63,545 nt of DNA, taken from a virus. The DNA lies in IMG/VR virus record IMGVR_UViG_3300010155_000006, positions 1 through 63,545 of that record; one strand, written 5' to 3'. Under the pieces are notes generated by a model that saw only the letters and a program-made list of their open reading frames with translations, ran no database searches and had not been told where the DNA came from. Positions within the stretch are counted from its first letter, which is position 1, and every line of letters begins with the position of its first letter. The position numbers were made by a program, and so were the translations under genes. Below, in pieces: positions 32,863 through 43,700 of the stretch.

Positions 32863-34564
32863 TATTAAAGTTATAGCATCCGACAAAAAATTTAAGGGGG
32901 CTCCACCCTTAGACCAACATTTTAATATAGAGTTAGAACAACAATATTTAGAAATGGTAGAAGGGGATAGAAGTGTTCCCCTTAATTTAGCGGAGAGATT
33001 TAATGAAGAGAGACAAAATATTTCTGAATATCGTTTATATGGTAAAATACAACCTTTTATAGATAATGCATATTCTGGTATTACGGACCCTAGCCAATCT
33101 AGATTATTTTATAATATGTATAATATTGGGAGTTCTCTGACCGGCCAACCTATAGGGTTTCCTGAATTTGAAGAATTTGATTTTATCCGTCTTTTTAATT
33201 CTAGAACACAAATAGATGAATCGGTAGGTGATGAGACCAACTGGAACATATATGTAACAGTACCAAGTACTTGTAACTCAACACAACCTATGGTGTATCA
33301 ACCCCAGAAGAATGGTAATACTCTTTCTTTTGTGGCTTCCGACGGTATTCCTTTTCATATACAAAATATTACAAAAGGTGGTAAAAAGTTAATACAGTTT
33401 AAATGTGCTGCACCCCATGGACTGAAAGTGGGGGAGTATGCCCAACTTAATATCCCCATACAACCTAATTATCCATCTGGATTTGCTTTTATTAATAATA
33501 GAAATACCTTTCCAGTTTATAGTGTTGGAGACGGTACCCGAAAATCCGACCTTACTATTTTTTCTTTAATTATTCCCGAGATAAATTATACACTTCCTTT
33601 ACTACTTAATACTCTGGGGACTTTTAAAAGACAAATATTACTTAACGACCCCACCACTCTCTCTTATTATTATGTTATTGAACATGAAATTATAACTAAT
33701 GTAAAAGATTATAACTTAAATAAATGTGCATTCGCTAAGGGAGTGTTTAAAAAAGTAGAAAAATTCCAACCCGCAATAGAAAATCCAGATGTAAAAGATA
33801 GGGTGAGTGTGAAAGTGGCTTACCCCAGTTACTTATATGTAATTAGTAAAGACATTAATGTTAAGAACTATTTAGATAATTTAAAAAAACCTTTAACTAC
33901 TTTATATATCACCATTATGTTACGTAGTAATTTAGGGTATTTCGATTACCCCCCCAACTATGGGTGGGGGTGGAACTTTCCTTATGACTTTGCCGATAGT
34001 AATGTAAATAATTTTGTGGTGAGAGGAGCCACCTTATCCGATGCCCAACCAGTTACGGGAATTATATTTAATCAGTCACTCACATCTGCCAATTTAAAGT
34101 CGGGTATTCCCTTGCATCCTGGTGATAGATTGAGGGGAGAATTTGCGGAATATAATATGCAGGAGTTAAAAGAAAGAATTATTTCTGATATTAGACATAG
34201 ATTTAATTTTAATTCTTTTATTTTTACTGGTGGGGAAGCGGGGTATGTGTATAAACCTCACTATCCAGTACCTATTCGTGTTTATTCCGATTATATTGAG
34301 GAGGGAGACCCAACTAAAGTTGCACACATCCCTTTTTATGCCACATATTTTAAAGATGAAAAAATATGGAAATGGAGAGATTTATATGATATAGGTTTTA
34401 TAGAAGCTGGAAGAGGAGTAGATTATCCATTTATTAATACTGCACATTACCCACAGACTGATATTGATTTTAGGGTTCATAGAACCATTCGTGCGGATGC
34501 ATTTACCGATATTAGTATATCGGCTAACACTCTTGAAAATTTTGTTGTAGATGGCTGTGAATAG
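32855..34564 (+). CDS. Structural protein of the baseplate region, unknown
   Basis: 569 aa, no recognisable domain. Beta-rich with many aromatic and Asn/Pro residues and a few charged helices. Local landmarks: an N-terminal helix (LDQHFNIELEQQYLEMVEGD), a segment KVGEYAQLNIPI, VAYPSYLYVISKDINV, and the turn-rich YPPNYGWGWNFPYDFAD; FKDEKIWKWRDLYDIGFIEAG lies near the C terminus. No signal peptide or membrane segment is visible. The ATG at 32855 overlaps the end of the previous gene by 8 bases and the stop overlaps the next start by 14, so the run 29350-35591 is one coupled unit. Most likely a baseplate component. Confidence 0.55.
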   Translation: MNNIKVIASDKKFKGAPPLDQHFNIELEQQYLEMVEGDRSVPLNLAERFNEERQNISEYRLYGKIQPFIDNAYSGITDPSQSRLFYNMYNIGSSLTGQPIGFPEFEEFDFIRLFNSRTQIDESVGDETNWNIYVTVPSTCNSTQPMVYQPQKNGNTLSFVASDGIPFHIQNITKGGKKLIQFKCAAPHGLKVGEYAQLNIPIQPNYPSGFAFINNRNTFPVYSVGDGTRKSDLTIFSLIIPEINYTLPLLLNTLGTFKRQILLNDPTTLSYYYVIEHEIITNVKDYNLNKCAFAKGVFKKVEKFQPAIENPDVKDRVSVKVAYPSYLYVISKDINVKNYLDNLKKPLTTLYITIMLRSNLGYFDYPPNYGWGWNFPYDFADSNVNNFVVRGATLSDAQPVTGIIFNQSLTSANLKSGIPLHPGDRLRGEFAEYNMQELKERIISDIRHRFNFNSFIFTGGEAGYVYKPHYPVPIRVYSDYIEEGDPTKVAHIPFYATYFKDEKIWKWRDLYDIGFIEAGRGVDYPFINTAHYPQTDIDFRVHRTIRADAFTDISISANTLENFVVDGCE

Positions 34565-35591
34565 ACTTAAAATAAAAATAAATAACTCTCAGGATGAAAA
34601 CTTGGATAAAGTTTTGGTTATTCCTATACCACAAACTACAGATGAAGTAGGAAGAGGAGATTTAATAGATGAATATGAGAGAGAAACCATAGAGAGACTC
34701 CTTCACCTTAAAAAAGATTATGAGGTAATTAGATATACTCAGGCTCCCCTTATTGGAGGAGACCCGAGCCCAAATATGGTTTATAATTTTAATTTTGGGG
34801 TTGGGGACCCCAACACACCGGGTCCAGTTTATTATAATAATGTTCCTGAAGTGACTATGGCGACGACGTGGAACAATGCAGGTACCAGTCCATGCCCCCA
34901 ACAATTAGAAGCAATATATGGGATGGGTGGTAGTGACCCAGAGTTGTTGCCTGATGGTATCACTGTCGCCCCTATCCTTACACCTTCTCTTTATCCTACC
35001 TTCCCCCCTACATGGTATGGGTACGACGCAGCAGGGTTTTCAGCCGAAGAGGCATATAGAAATGAGAAAAGTTTTGTTAAAAGTTTTTTTAAATTAGATT
35101 TATATGATAGTCCTATAAGAAATAATCAAAAGCTATATATTAGTATAATTTTAAATCCTATTAATAGTGAAAAAATTTACCGACCTACTTTAAATAATAG
35201 TTGTCCTGCGGATGCTTTAGCTGATGGAAGATGGAATTGTAAACCTTATGGTGATAGATGGGTTCCTACTCCTCATTTTAATTTGGACCCATTTGGAAAC
35301 AATGATGGGTATTACATATATTGGTTAAAAGATGATAAATTTTTAGATATAAAGGATTTCTATATGAGTGCTAAATTTTATAATGGAAAAACGGGTGTTA
35401 TTACTTCTTTTATAAACCAAAGCCAAAACACATTACCTAATCCCTTTAATTTTACACCAGAAAATTTTTCTTACTATAAAATAACATTAGATAGGATTAA
35501 TTACACTTATACTATGTTTGATAGTAGTAATAACAGAGCGGGTATTCCCAGTAACCCCATAATCTTTTGGCAATATATAAATAAAGGATAA
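34551..35591 (+). CDS. Structural protein of the baseplate region, unknown
   Basis: 346 aa with an N-terminal acidic/basic helix (DLIDEYERETIERLLHLKKDYEVIR) and then Pro/Tyr/Asn-rich beta sequence with WGYDAAG-like loops (TWYGYDAAGFSAEEAYRNEK) and FFKLDLYDSPIRNNQKLYISI. The C-terminal part (FYKITLDRINYTYTMFDSSN region) looks like a beta sandwich. No enzymatic motif. It overlaps the previous gene by 14 bases and its TAA shares a base with the next ATG (TAATG), a layout favouring re-initiation. A small baseplate or fibre-connector role is inferred from position. Confidence 0.55.
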   Translation: MAVNRLKIKINNSQDENLDKVLVIPIPQTTDEVGRGDLIDEYERETIERLLHLKKDYEVIRYTQAPLIGGDPSPNMVYNFNFGVGDPNTPGPVYYNNVPEVTMATTWNNAGTSPCPQQLEAIYGMGGSDPELLPDGITVAPILTPSLYPTFPPTWYGYDAAGFSAEEAYRNEKSFVKSFFKLDLYDSPIRNNQKLYISIILNPINSEKIYRPTLNNSCPADALADGRWNCKPYGDRWVPTPHFNLDPFGNNDGYYIYWLKDDKFLDIKDFYMSAKFYNGKTGVITSFINQSQNTLPNPFNFTPENFSYYKITLDRINYTYTMFDSSNNRAGIPSNPIIFWQYINKG

Positions 35592-37294
35592 TGGAAAAGT
35601 ATTCGTTTACTATTAAGAGAAAATTTTATCCCGGTGAAACCACAGCAATGTCGCCGCAGTTACCTCTCCATTATATATCTGACACTAATTCTGCAGTACC
35701 TGTCGGTCAAAATTGTAATAATTGTTTTTTTAATAGTGGTGGAAATTGTCAATATTGGAAATCTAATATACGAAAAAATTATTGGTGTGATAAATGGACC
35801 AATTTAAATTCTACAGTTTTTCCGACAAACCCCCCTTGTTTAACCGGCTTTACTGTTCCTATAATAATAACTGAAGATTTTAATGATATTGGAGTTTATA
35901 CACCATTTGATGGTTTAGTTATACAAAGAAATATAATAAATAATTTTATTTATATTGCGAATAATTTAACCGTAGAAGTATATAATACTTCCGATTTAGA
36001 GTTTAAAAGATTTTTAACCTTCGGTGACTATACTGTGTATTGGGGTGATGGAAATAGTTCCACCCTAACTATAGGAGGTCCCCAACTGAGTACTCACACC
36101 TACGGCGGTGCAGGTAGTTATACCATCACCTTACAACAAGCTAACCCGTGGGGTATAACTAAGATGCAAAAAATAATTAAATTACCTTATACTTCACAAG
36201 TTAACATCCCCAACCCTTTTGGTGTCCTAGAAATATACCCACCTAATTTAGGTGACCCTATTGCGTGTAATTCTATTTATCAGAGTTATCTTTTTAGTGG
36301 TGATAGTAATCCGGATGTATATGATTTCTTAAGTTTTAATTATGTATCGGTTCCTTACTCAGTTACAGGATATACTAGTAATAGTCGGTTATCCTTATTT
36401 AAACAATATGGTACAAACGGCATTCCTTTAACTGGAATAACCATAGAATTGGTAGATAAGGCAACGGGGCATATTGTTGATGTAACTCCCACCTACACAT
36501 CCTATACAGTTAATAATATAATTTATACAGATTTTAAAAATGGTAAGACTTATTTTAATGCTCGTAGTACGGGTTTTGATGTTAATAATTTAGACTGGGA
36601 CTGTTGTACGGAGGAAGAAGACCCTACGGGGTGTACTTGTGAAGAATATGCTGATTTGGGTGAACTAATAGTGGGTGGTAATTGGTCACCCGGCACTGCC
36701 TATATGCTTAATACTATCATCGAGGCAAATGGTTGTTGTTGGGTATGTACGAGTAGAAGTTTAGAAGGATGTAGGGAGGAACCACACTTTGAAAGTAGAG
36801 AATGGTCTCCGTGTCTACCTTGTGTTGCTCCTGTAGCACCGGTGGGGTGTCCTTGTGAGGACGGTACATTTAGTCCTGAGTGTTGTGACAACATAGACCC
36901 CACCATTCCTGAAGATTGTAGTTTGACCTTGTATATGGAACTTAGGGTTAATGAGGGTGCAACTAGTGGGTGGTATGGTGCATCGGTAGATATATATTTT
37001 GATAATCAATTTAATCAATCTTATACAGTACCAATTGGGTCCACTGATAATACAGTTACAATTACCATTCCTGCTGGACAAACAATGTCTGTTGAATATG
37101 TAGGTGAGAATCAAGGACAAGGAAATACACCTATGGCATATAAAATTTTAGATAATGGGATAGAAATATTTTCTGATGGTTATGGAGGCAATCAAGCCCA
37201 ATATGGTAATTGTTGTTCACCAGCTCCCGGTATCGTTTATTGTGCAGAATGCAATAATGGAAGCATAAGTGAAGTAGTATGTTTAGATGATTAA
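35591..37294 (+). CDS. Tail adhesin with PKD and chitin-binding-like domains
   Basis: 567 aa. Residues about 138-200 form a PKD-type domain: FGDYTVYWGDGNSS, then STHTYGGAGSYTITLQQ (WGDG, H-x-Y, G-x-Y-x-V/I-x-L). Residues about 360-410 resemble a chitin-binding type 5/12 module: GNWSPGTAYMLNTIIEANGCCWVC followed by REWSPC, with conserved W, Y and G positions. Next is a Cys-rich linker, VGCPCEDGTFSPECC, that reappears in the 1064-aa protein at 55778. The C-terminal region is a beta sandwich with GWYGASVDIYFDN. N-terminal Cys pairs are also present. Such modules bind glycans or proteins on cell surfaces, so this is likely a receptor-contact part of the baseplate. Confidence 0.6.
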   Translation: MEKYSFTIKRKFYPGETTAMSPQLPLHYISDTNSAVPVGQNCNNCFFNSGGNCQYWKSNIRKNYWCDKWTNLNSTVFPTNPPCLTGFTVPIIITEDFNDIGVYTPFDGLVIQRNIINNFIYIANNLTVEVYNTSDLEFKRFLTFGDYTVYWGDGNSSTLTIGGPQLSTHTYGGAGSYTITLQQANPWGITKMQKIIKLPYTSQVNIPNPFGVLEIYPPNLGDPIACNSIYQSYLFSGDSNPDVYDFLSFNYVSVPYSVTGYTSNSRLSLFKQYGTNGIPLTGITIELVDKATGHIVDVTPTYTSYTVNNIIYTDFKNGKTYFNARSTGFDVNNLDWDCCTEEEDPTGCTCEEYADLGELIVGGNWSPGTAYMLNTIIEANGCCWVCTSRSLEGCREEPHFESREWSPCLPCVAPVAPVGCPCEDGTFSPECCDNIDPTIPEDCSLTLYMELRVNEGATSGWYGASVDIYFDNQFNQSYTVPIGSTDNTVTITIPAGQTMSVEYVGENQGQGNTPMAYKILDNGIEIFSDGYGGNQAQYGNCCSPAPGIVYCAECNNGSISEVVCLDD

Positions 37295-37303
37295 TAAAAT
37301 TAG

Positions 37304-39859
37304 ATGATGAGAAAAAATTTATATAGACCCAAACATAAACCCTACCCTAAAGCGTTAAGTCATCCGAGTCTAGTGTTCAATCCATGTGGTGCATATTGTA
37401 CAGGTGGTTGTAGTAATGATTTTGATATGGGTAATTCTATGAATACTGATTGTAGAACCCACGCGGGAAGTGGTCATGACGATGGATTTTGTTGTGACAT
37501 GATGGGACGTATTGCTCCTGCCACAGGGTGGGAATACGGTAAAAATTATAAAATCTACCAAAACATTGTTGCTCAACATAACGATTGTGCTGGGTGTTAT
37601 GTTAATGCGTGGGAGGACAATCACTCAGACGAGGGTGCGTGTTCCACCACAATGAATTTTACCTTCTATAAGAATGAACCCTGTAAGGGTTGTCTAGTTA
37701 CCCCACCCGGGGTTGTCGAAGGATGGAGATATGTGTGGAGTGGGTGTGCCGACCCCTTAAATTTTATTGGTAGAGACGGGTGTACCAACCCAAATTCATT
37801 TGGGACTATTACTAATGCGACTACGGTTGCAGAACAGAGCAACGCGGGGTGCCCTAATCCTAATTCTATGTGTACCCAAAATTGTATGATGTTACTGCCG
37901 GGATATTATAATACTCATGTAGCGGGAACGAATGCCACCAACAGGGTGAATACGTTGATATATGGTGGTTTTGATAAAAAGAATTGTTTTGATTGTGAAC
38001 CTAATGACCCTAATAATTACGACAACACATCCATACAAGGTATGAAATTAATTTTTGCAGGCGTAGGGAATAATAGTAGTACGGGGAACTACCAGACTGC
38101 ATCGTCGGATGCTATAGATGGCCAATCCTATTCATTTAAGAGTGGGAGCTGGAGGGGATATCGGAACACCATGTGGCATTATAATAATGCACACGGACAG
38201 TTGGGACAGCCTGGTGGTCCTCCCACCCAAGCCAGTTCTCATTTATGGAGAAGACGAAGTCAATTTAAAATCAATGGTGTCAATAGGTACAGTACGGATT
38301 TTGATTCTTGCTGTAATTATGTGTCATTTGGATGTACGGACCCTAATTTTGGAAACTATGATAATGCAGCACAACTTAATTGTGCGGGAATTCCTTACAA
38401 TAATAAAGAGGACCAAAACGGAGATTGTTTAACACCTTTGGGTGACCCAGGAACTTGTTATGATAGTTTTACATTGGACTGTGCACCATGTCTCGACAAT
38501 AATGGTGAGTATGCGAGTGGTAACATAGGGACGGTAGTTGGGTGTACCCAAGATATTTGGGATGCATGTGGGGGTGGTGGTACATTACTCTCCGCTGCAT
38601 GGACTGATATGTGGGCGGCACGGCCTACTAGTCATATATATGGACAAGGACAGGTTTATACTAAGGAAGGCACTAGACTTACTGTTTCTTCAGCCCCCAA
38701 GTGTCAGTGTACAAATACTGGGTGCATGAATCCCATTTACGATAACGGTTCTAACACTAATACTAAGGACTGTGAAGAAGCAGCACCTGGTTTTGGAACC
38801 TACCCTACTGCTCCTTTTGGGAACGAAAGATGTTGTACTACCCAAATGTTTGGGTGTACGGACGAGAGTAGTGATAATTATTTTTGTTCTATAATCGGGT
38901 CTACTCCGGGGGTTCCACAAAATCAAATGTGGTGTATGGACCCAACCACTGGAGATAATTGTGCTGCCTTTCCTACATCACCGGGTTGTCTAACTACTGC
39001 AAGTCCTCCGGGTGGGGCACCACTTAATAATGTCACTAGCACTAACCAAAGTGTAAATAATGGTGTAGTTCAATTAATAGATGACGGTACCTGTAATCTT
39101 AATTTAGCTTCTGGGTGTAATGATAATGGTTTAACTTTTACATCACTATACCCTCCAGGCTCTACCCAGTGTCCTAATGGATGTGCAGCTTTAAATTATG
39201 ATGGTACTATAGGTATAAATAACCCCGCTGCTTGTATATATGCATTAGCGTGTACGGACCCTTTAGCGGATAATGTCATTAATGGAACACAATATTGTGT
39301 TCCGGGTTTCCCTAATGAAACCTCTGCGGGAGCACTTGCCACTGCAATTAATGCTCTTCCCGACCCACCCCCTGTCCCAATTACAGCTCAATATGTTTTA
39401 GATAATACAGTATCTAATCCAATTTGTTGTGACTACCCCTTTGAAGGAGGACCGGGATGTATGGACCCTTCCGCATTAAATTTTGACCCCACTGCGACGG
39501 TTCCTTTGGCTGGTGCCTGTTTATACGCTACGGAAGGATGTACCGACCCTAACGCTATTAATTATAACTCCCTCAATCCACCCATGGTTGATGACGGTTC
39601 CTGCATCTACTCAATAGATGACCCAGCAGAAGGAACTAATTTTTTAGATGGTTCGGAAATTTTATTGTGTATGGACCCACTAACTAAAGAAGAGGTGTTA
39701 ATGAATGTATGTGAACCCCCAAAAATTCAATCCGAAGTATTTATTGAAAGAGGTACACAAACAGTTTTTGAGCCAAACCAAAGATTAGGTGAAATTAATA
39801 CAATTGGGGGATTAGAAATTTACGGTTATGGATTTTATAACATAAAAAGACAAATATAA
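37304..39859 (+). CDS. Cysteine-rich GCTDP-repeat tail adhesin
   Basis: 851 aa, very rich in Cys, Gly, Asn and Asp. About seven copies of the repeat G-C-T/M-D/N-P-x(3-4)-N-Y/F-... are visible, clearest at the C-terminal end: GCMDPSALNFDPTA and GCTDPNAINYNSLN followed by DDGSCIY. The same repeat type (GCTDP...NYNP..DDGSC) is familiar from secreted Bacteroidetes proteins and some marine virus proteins. The last 110 residues lack cysteines and may attach to the baseplate. Start is the first of two adjacent ATGs, 10 bases after the previous stop. The likely role is surface adhesion by the tail; the ligand is unknown. Confidence 0.65.
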   Translation: MMRKNLYRPKHKPYPKALSHPSLVFNPCGAYCTGGCSNDFDMGNSMNTDCRTHAGSGHDDGFCCDMMGRIAPATGWEYGKNYKIYQNIVAQHNDCAGCYVNAWEDNHSDEGACSTTMNFTFYKNEPCKGCLVTPPGVVEGWRYVWSGCADPLNFIGRDGCTNPNSFGTITNATTVAEQSNAGCPNPNSMCTQNCMMLLPGYYNTHVAGTNATNRVNTLIYGGFDKKNCFDCEPNDPNNYDNTSIQGMKLIFAGVGNNSSTGNYQTASSDAIDGQSYSFKSGSWRGYRNTMWHYNNAHGQLGQPGGPPTQASSHLWRRRSQFKINGVNRYSTDFDSCCNYVSFGCTDPNFGNYDNAAQLNCAGIPYNNKEDQNGDCLTPLGDPGTCYDSFTLDCAPCLDNNGEYASGNIGTVVGCTQDIWDACGGGGTLLSAAWTDMWAARPTSHIYGQGQVYTKEGTRLTVSSAPKCQCTNTGCMNPIYDNGSNTNTKDCEEAAPGFGTYPTAPFGNERCCTTQMFGCTDESSDNYFCSIIGSTPGVPQNQMWCMDPTTGDNCAAFPTSPGCLTTASPPGGAPLNNVTSTNQSVNNGVVQLIDDGTCNLNLASGCNDNGLTFTSLYPPGSTQCPNGCAALNYDGTIGINNPAACIYALACTDPLADNVINGTQYCVPGFPNETSAGALATAINALPDPPPVPITAQYVLDNTVSNPICCDYPFEGGPGCMDPSALNFDPTATVPLAGACLYATEGCTDPNAINYNSLNPPMVDDGSCIYSIDDPAEGTNFLDGSEILLCMDPLTKEEVLMNVCEPPKIQSEVFIERGTQTVFEPNQRLGEINTIGGLEIYGYGFYNIKRQI
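37741..39613 (+). repeat. Degenerate GCTDP-type protein repeats
   Basis: Repeat cores read SGCADPLNF, DGCTNPNSF, FGCTDPNFGNYD, TGCMNPIYD, FGCTDESSDNYF, LACTDPLADN, GCMDPSALNFDP and GCTDPNAINYN. Spacing is irregular (about 25-110 residues) because Cys-rich inserts separate the units. DNA identity between copies is low, so these are old duplications, not a recent tandem array. Confidence 0.75.
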
Positions 39860-39865
39860 ATTAAA

Positions 39866-40777
39866 ATGGCTTTAGGAACTTACGGAATAAAAAGATTATC
39901 AGATGTATCTCCAGAAGATGTAGAAATATTATTACTCTACACCACATCTAGAGAAACAGTAGAAAATGCAACAATAACAACCTTAGACGCAAAAAGTGTA
40001 TTAACCCCTTATTATCACAATGCTAATACAAGTGGGAATAACGCAATTGAGTTACTGGGTGGTGTATATAATTTACGCTTACCATATAATGAGTTTAATA
40101 GTAAGGGATTTTATACTTTAATTATTAGACCTCTAGAAATTAGAACAACAATAACAGATTGTGGGGTTTTATCTTCATTACCTAATGTTAAAGGTTTAGT
40201 ATTTGATATTAATAATGTAACCGTAAGTTCTAGAAATAAATTTGTTAACAACGGTTTAGTGGGGTATAGAATTGAATATTTAAATTCTGATGGTAGTAAA
40301 ATACCTAATTTTTATAGGATTGTAACATCTTCTTTTTTCTGTGAACCCATTACACAAAATTTAACTAATAGCAATCAAAAAGCTATTAGATATCGTTATT
40401 TAAATGGGGGGAGTAATCTACTCTTTTGTACTTTAACCCCCACTTCGGCCCCCTCTAACAATCCTACCGCGTTACCCTATATTGGACAACCTACGCAGAA
40501 TGTAATAATTACTAATACTCATTTTAATCCTATAAGTATAGATATTGAAATGGTAGATTATGATATAGAAAGTTTGGGTATTGCATTATATGGTAATCAA
40601 ACCAAATCTTTAAGTGATGGAATTTATACCATTTATGATAGTGCAAATAACATTTATAAACAATATAATTTATATGAAACCAGAGACCAGTTTGGAGCCC
40701 CACTTTATGAGGTTAAACAAGACAGGGGGAATAATATAGATTTTACTAAAGCGTTTAATAATATTGCACAACAATAA
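39866..40777 (+). CDS. Tail structural protein, unknown (baseplate connector?)
   Basis: 303 aa, beta-rich, with no enzymatic motif. The N-terminal part reads LGTYGIKRLSDVSPEDVEILLLYTTSR (written here in shorter pieces: GTYGIKRLS, SPEDVEILLLY), then a Gly/Asn turn-rich core (NAIELLGGVYNLRLPYNEFN, GFYTLIIRPLEIR). The C-terminal part ends with LYETRDQFGAPLYEVKQDRG. It starts 7 bases after the GCTDP-repeat gene and shares a base with the next ATG (TAATG), so it is coupled to the 2931-aa gene. It could be the adaptor between the baseplate and that giant protein. I do not recognise a family. Confidence 0.55.
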   Translation: MALGTYGIKRLSDVSPEDVEILLLYTTSRETVENATITTLDAKSVLTPYYHNANTSGNNAIELLGGVYNLRLPYNEFNSKGFYTLIIRPLEIRTTITDCGVLSSLPNVKGLVFDINNVTVSSRNKFVNNGLVGYRIEYLNSDGSKIPNFYRIVTSSFFCEPITQNLTNSNQKAIRYRYLNGGSNLLFCTLTPTSAPSNNPTALPYIGQPTQNVIITNTHFNPISIDIEMVDYDIESLGIALYGNQTKSLSDGIYTIYDSANNIYKQYNLYETRDQFGAPLYEVKQDRGNNIDFTKAFNNIAQQ

Positions 40778-43700
40778 TGGCAAACGGCATTTACAATAAT
40801 AGTACACCGATTCCCGGAAATGGAGCAGATAGATTTGGGGACAAGTTAGTGGGGAACCAATTTACTGACGGCACCTCTCAATTTACCCTAGGGAATTTTG
40901 ATATGTATTCTAATGTTGCCCCAAAAGATTCCAGAGACTTTTCTTTAGGTAACTTTTCTGAGCCTATAACATTAGAAACTCTTCATATTGAAAATATTGC
41001 AGAATCTAAACTTTTTGCCAGTAATAGACTTGAAATTTTTATTAATTTTGACCGTTCTAAGGTTACTAATTTTACGTTATATGGCTCACTTAGGGAGAGA
41101 TTAAAAGTTGCGGTACATAACGTTATTAAAAAATTTCCAGCTGCAATGCTTTTCAATTCGATGCGGACATGGTCGGATTATAAAACAGGAACTACCGCTA
41201 TTAATATTGCGTATGAGCCCGACGATAATGAAACTTTTATAGATTTAAACCTTTATACTGTTTATAATCCATTTAGTTTAGAATTCACTACAGGTGATTT
41301 GTTGGTTGGAGCATCCGATAGTATTCCGATAAGAAATCTTGGTAATTCTTTTATACAATATTCTTTATATATAAATAATAAAGAATATCCCCTTACTTTT
41401 TTGGTCCCTACTACAGGAAATACAGATACGGGCTTATTACAGATTGCTGTAAAAGGAAAACCTTTTTCTGGTAATTCTCCAACCACTATATCCTCTTTTT
41501 ATATTAAACCTAATACAGTAGAAACAGAAAAAGCTTTTGATGGACTTCAAGAAGTAGAGAAATTTTTAGTAGAGAGAGCCACCACCCCAATTTATACTGC
41601 AACTTTTGACCAACCTAGAGAAACTGAAAGTGGTAAATTAATTAAATCTACCACTAGCATAACGTGGCCTACGGGAGATAAATGGAATATTCGGATAACA
41701 GGAGATTTATTTGAGACTTATTTAGATAAACTATATGAAGTAGGAGATTCATTTGATAGATACAAAACTAATTTAATTTCCAGATTTTTAACAACTGCTG
41801 CATTTAAGGAATTTGATACCTATGATGAAAAAGTAGATAAGATATTAAAAATTTATGGAAGAAGTTTTGATGAGGTTAAAAAGTATATTGACGGATTAGC
41901 CTATATGACTAATGTCACCTATGACAGTAAAAATAATATCCCCAACGAGCTTATTAAAAATTTCGCTAGAACTCTAGGATGGTCAACACCCTCAGCTATA
42001 AAAGATGAGGGATTTTTAGAATCTATATTTAAAAGAAATCCTGAGAAACAATATGCAGGAGAAGGGGAGACTCAGACACCAGCTGAATTAGATACTGAAC
42101 TATATAGACGGTTATTAATGAATACTGCCTATCTTTTTAAATCTAAGGGAACGAGACGAGGTATAGAATTTATGCTCAGATTTATTGGGGCTCCCCAAGC
42201 TTTAATTGAGTTTAATGAAAATATCTACCTAGCAGGACAACGTATTAATATGACTAAATTTAACAACCAGATGTTAAAGATTTCTGGTGGTACATATACG
42301 GAAGAAGTACCAGTTAAAAATCTCTATTTCTCCGCTATCACTAACACCTTCCCACCAATGAGCATAACAGGTTTTAGTTTTGGATATAAAACCCTTACAA
42401 AAACTACTACCGCACAACGAGACCTTTATCCTGTAGATAAAAAAGGGTATCCTGTTACACCCAAATATGGGCCAGACGCTTATTTTCAAGCAGGAGCAGG
42501 TTGGTTTGAAGAGACTATAGAACATAGAGGTAAAAGAATAATAAATTACGATAAGTCAGTATTTACGGGAAATGACCCCATTACTAAGACTAAATTAAAC
42601 CAGTTCACCTATGGTGAACCTTATTTGGATTTATATAGAAAATTTCCAGATAGTAAACTAGGATTTTCTATTGTTAGAACTCACGATAACAAAAAATCGT
42701 GGGTAACACAAGACAGTCCAGATTCTAGGTATTATGGTTTACCATTAAGAGGAACTCAGTATGAAACGGCTAAAGATAAATTAGTTATTAATGTTAAAAA
42801 TGTTGAATTATTTTTAAATGTTGGTCAAGGATTAGAGTGGGATGTGTGGAATTATTCACGGAAATATGGATGTCCATTTGGTCCACATGCTTTAAGTGCA
42901 CCTTATCCGGGTTATGGTGGTCCTGATTGGACTAAAGTTTTAATTGATGCATCAAAAGTCTCATTTTTTGAATTTGCTAATAAATTTTGGAGAGTGTTGG
43001 TGAATGTTAAAAATAGATTAACAATTGATGATGGGCATGCCGGTGGGTACCCTACATTATTAATGATTTACCTCAATTATTTAAAGAGTGACCTTACTTG
43101 CGGAACTGCTAGCAATAACTACACATATGAAAAGATGATTAAATATGTGGAAAAATTGGGGGAGTATTGGATGCGATTAATAGAACAGTTTATTCCAGCT
43201 ACCACTATTTGGACGGGAGGGGTTAAATACGAAAATTCTATTTTCCACCAAGATAAGTTTGCGTATAAACATGAACCTTTATGTGATGATACGGAATGTT
43301 TTGGGTCATTTATAACATGTTGTGCACCAATAATGAATGATATTCTGGTGGAGGCCGCGAATTCATGTGAAGGGTTGCTTTTTACGGGAGCCACATGGCA
43401 GAATCAAATAACGTTAGGGGGTCAAGAGTATACGGGAAATATCTACTATAGTAGTACTACCTTATATGATATACCGGGTACCCAGATGTGGTTAGATGAT
43501 ATGGTAACAATATTGAGTGGCATTACCCAAGATATTACAGACCCGAACCATCTTCTTAACTACTATCTTATTAATAATATAACTACTCCTAATATTCCCG
43601 GTTTAACTAATCCAAACTGTGTAATTGTCCAAGGACCATGTGGTACTGGTGAGCCCATATGTGATTGTCCTTCAGGGTATACATTTAGTGCCACTAGTGT

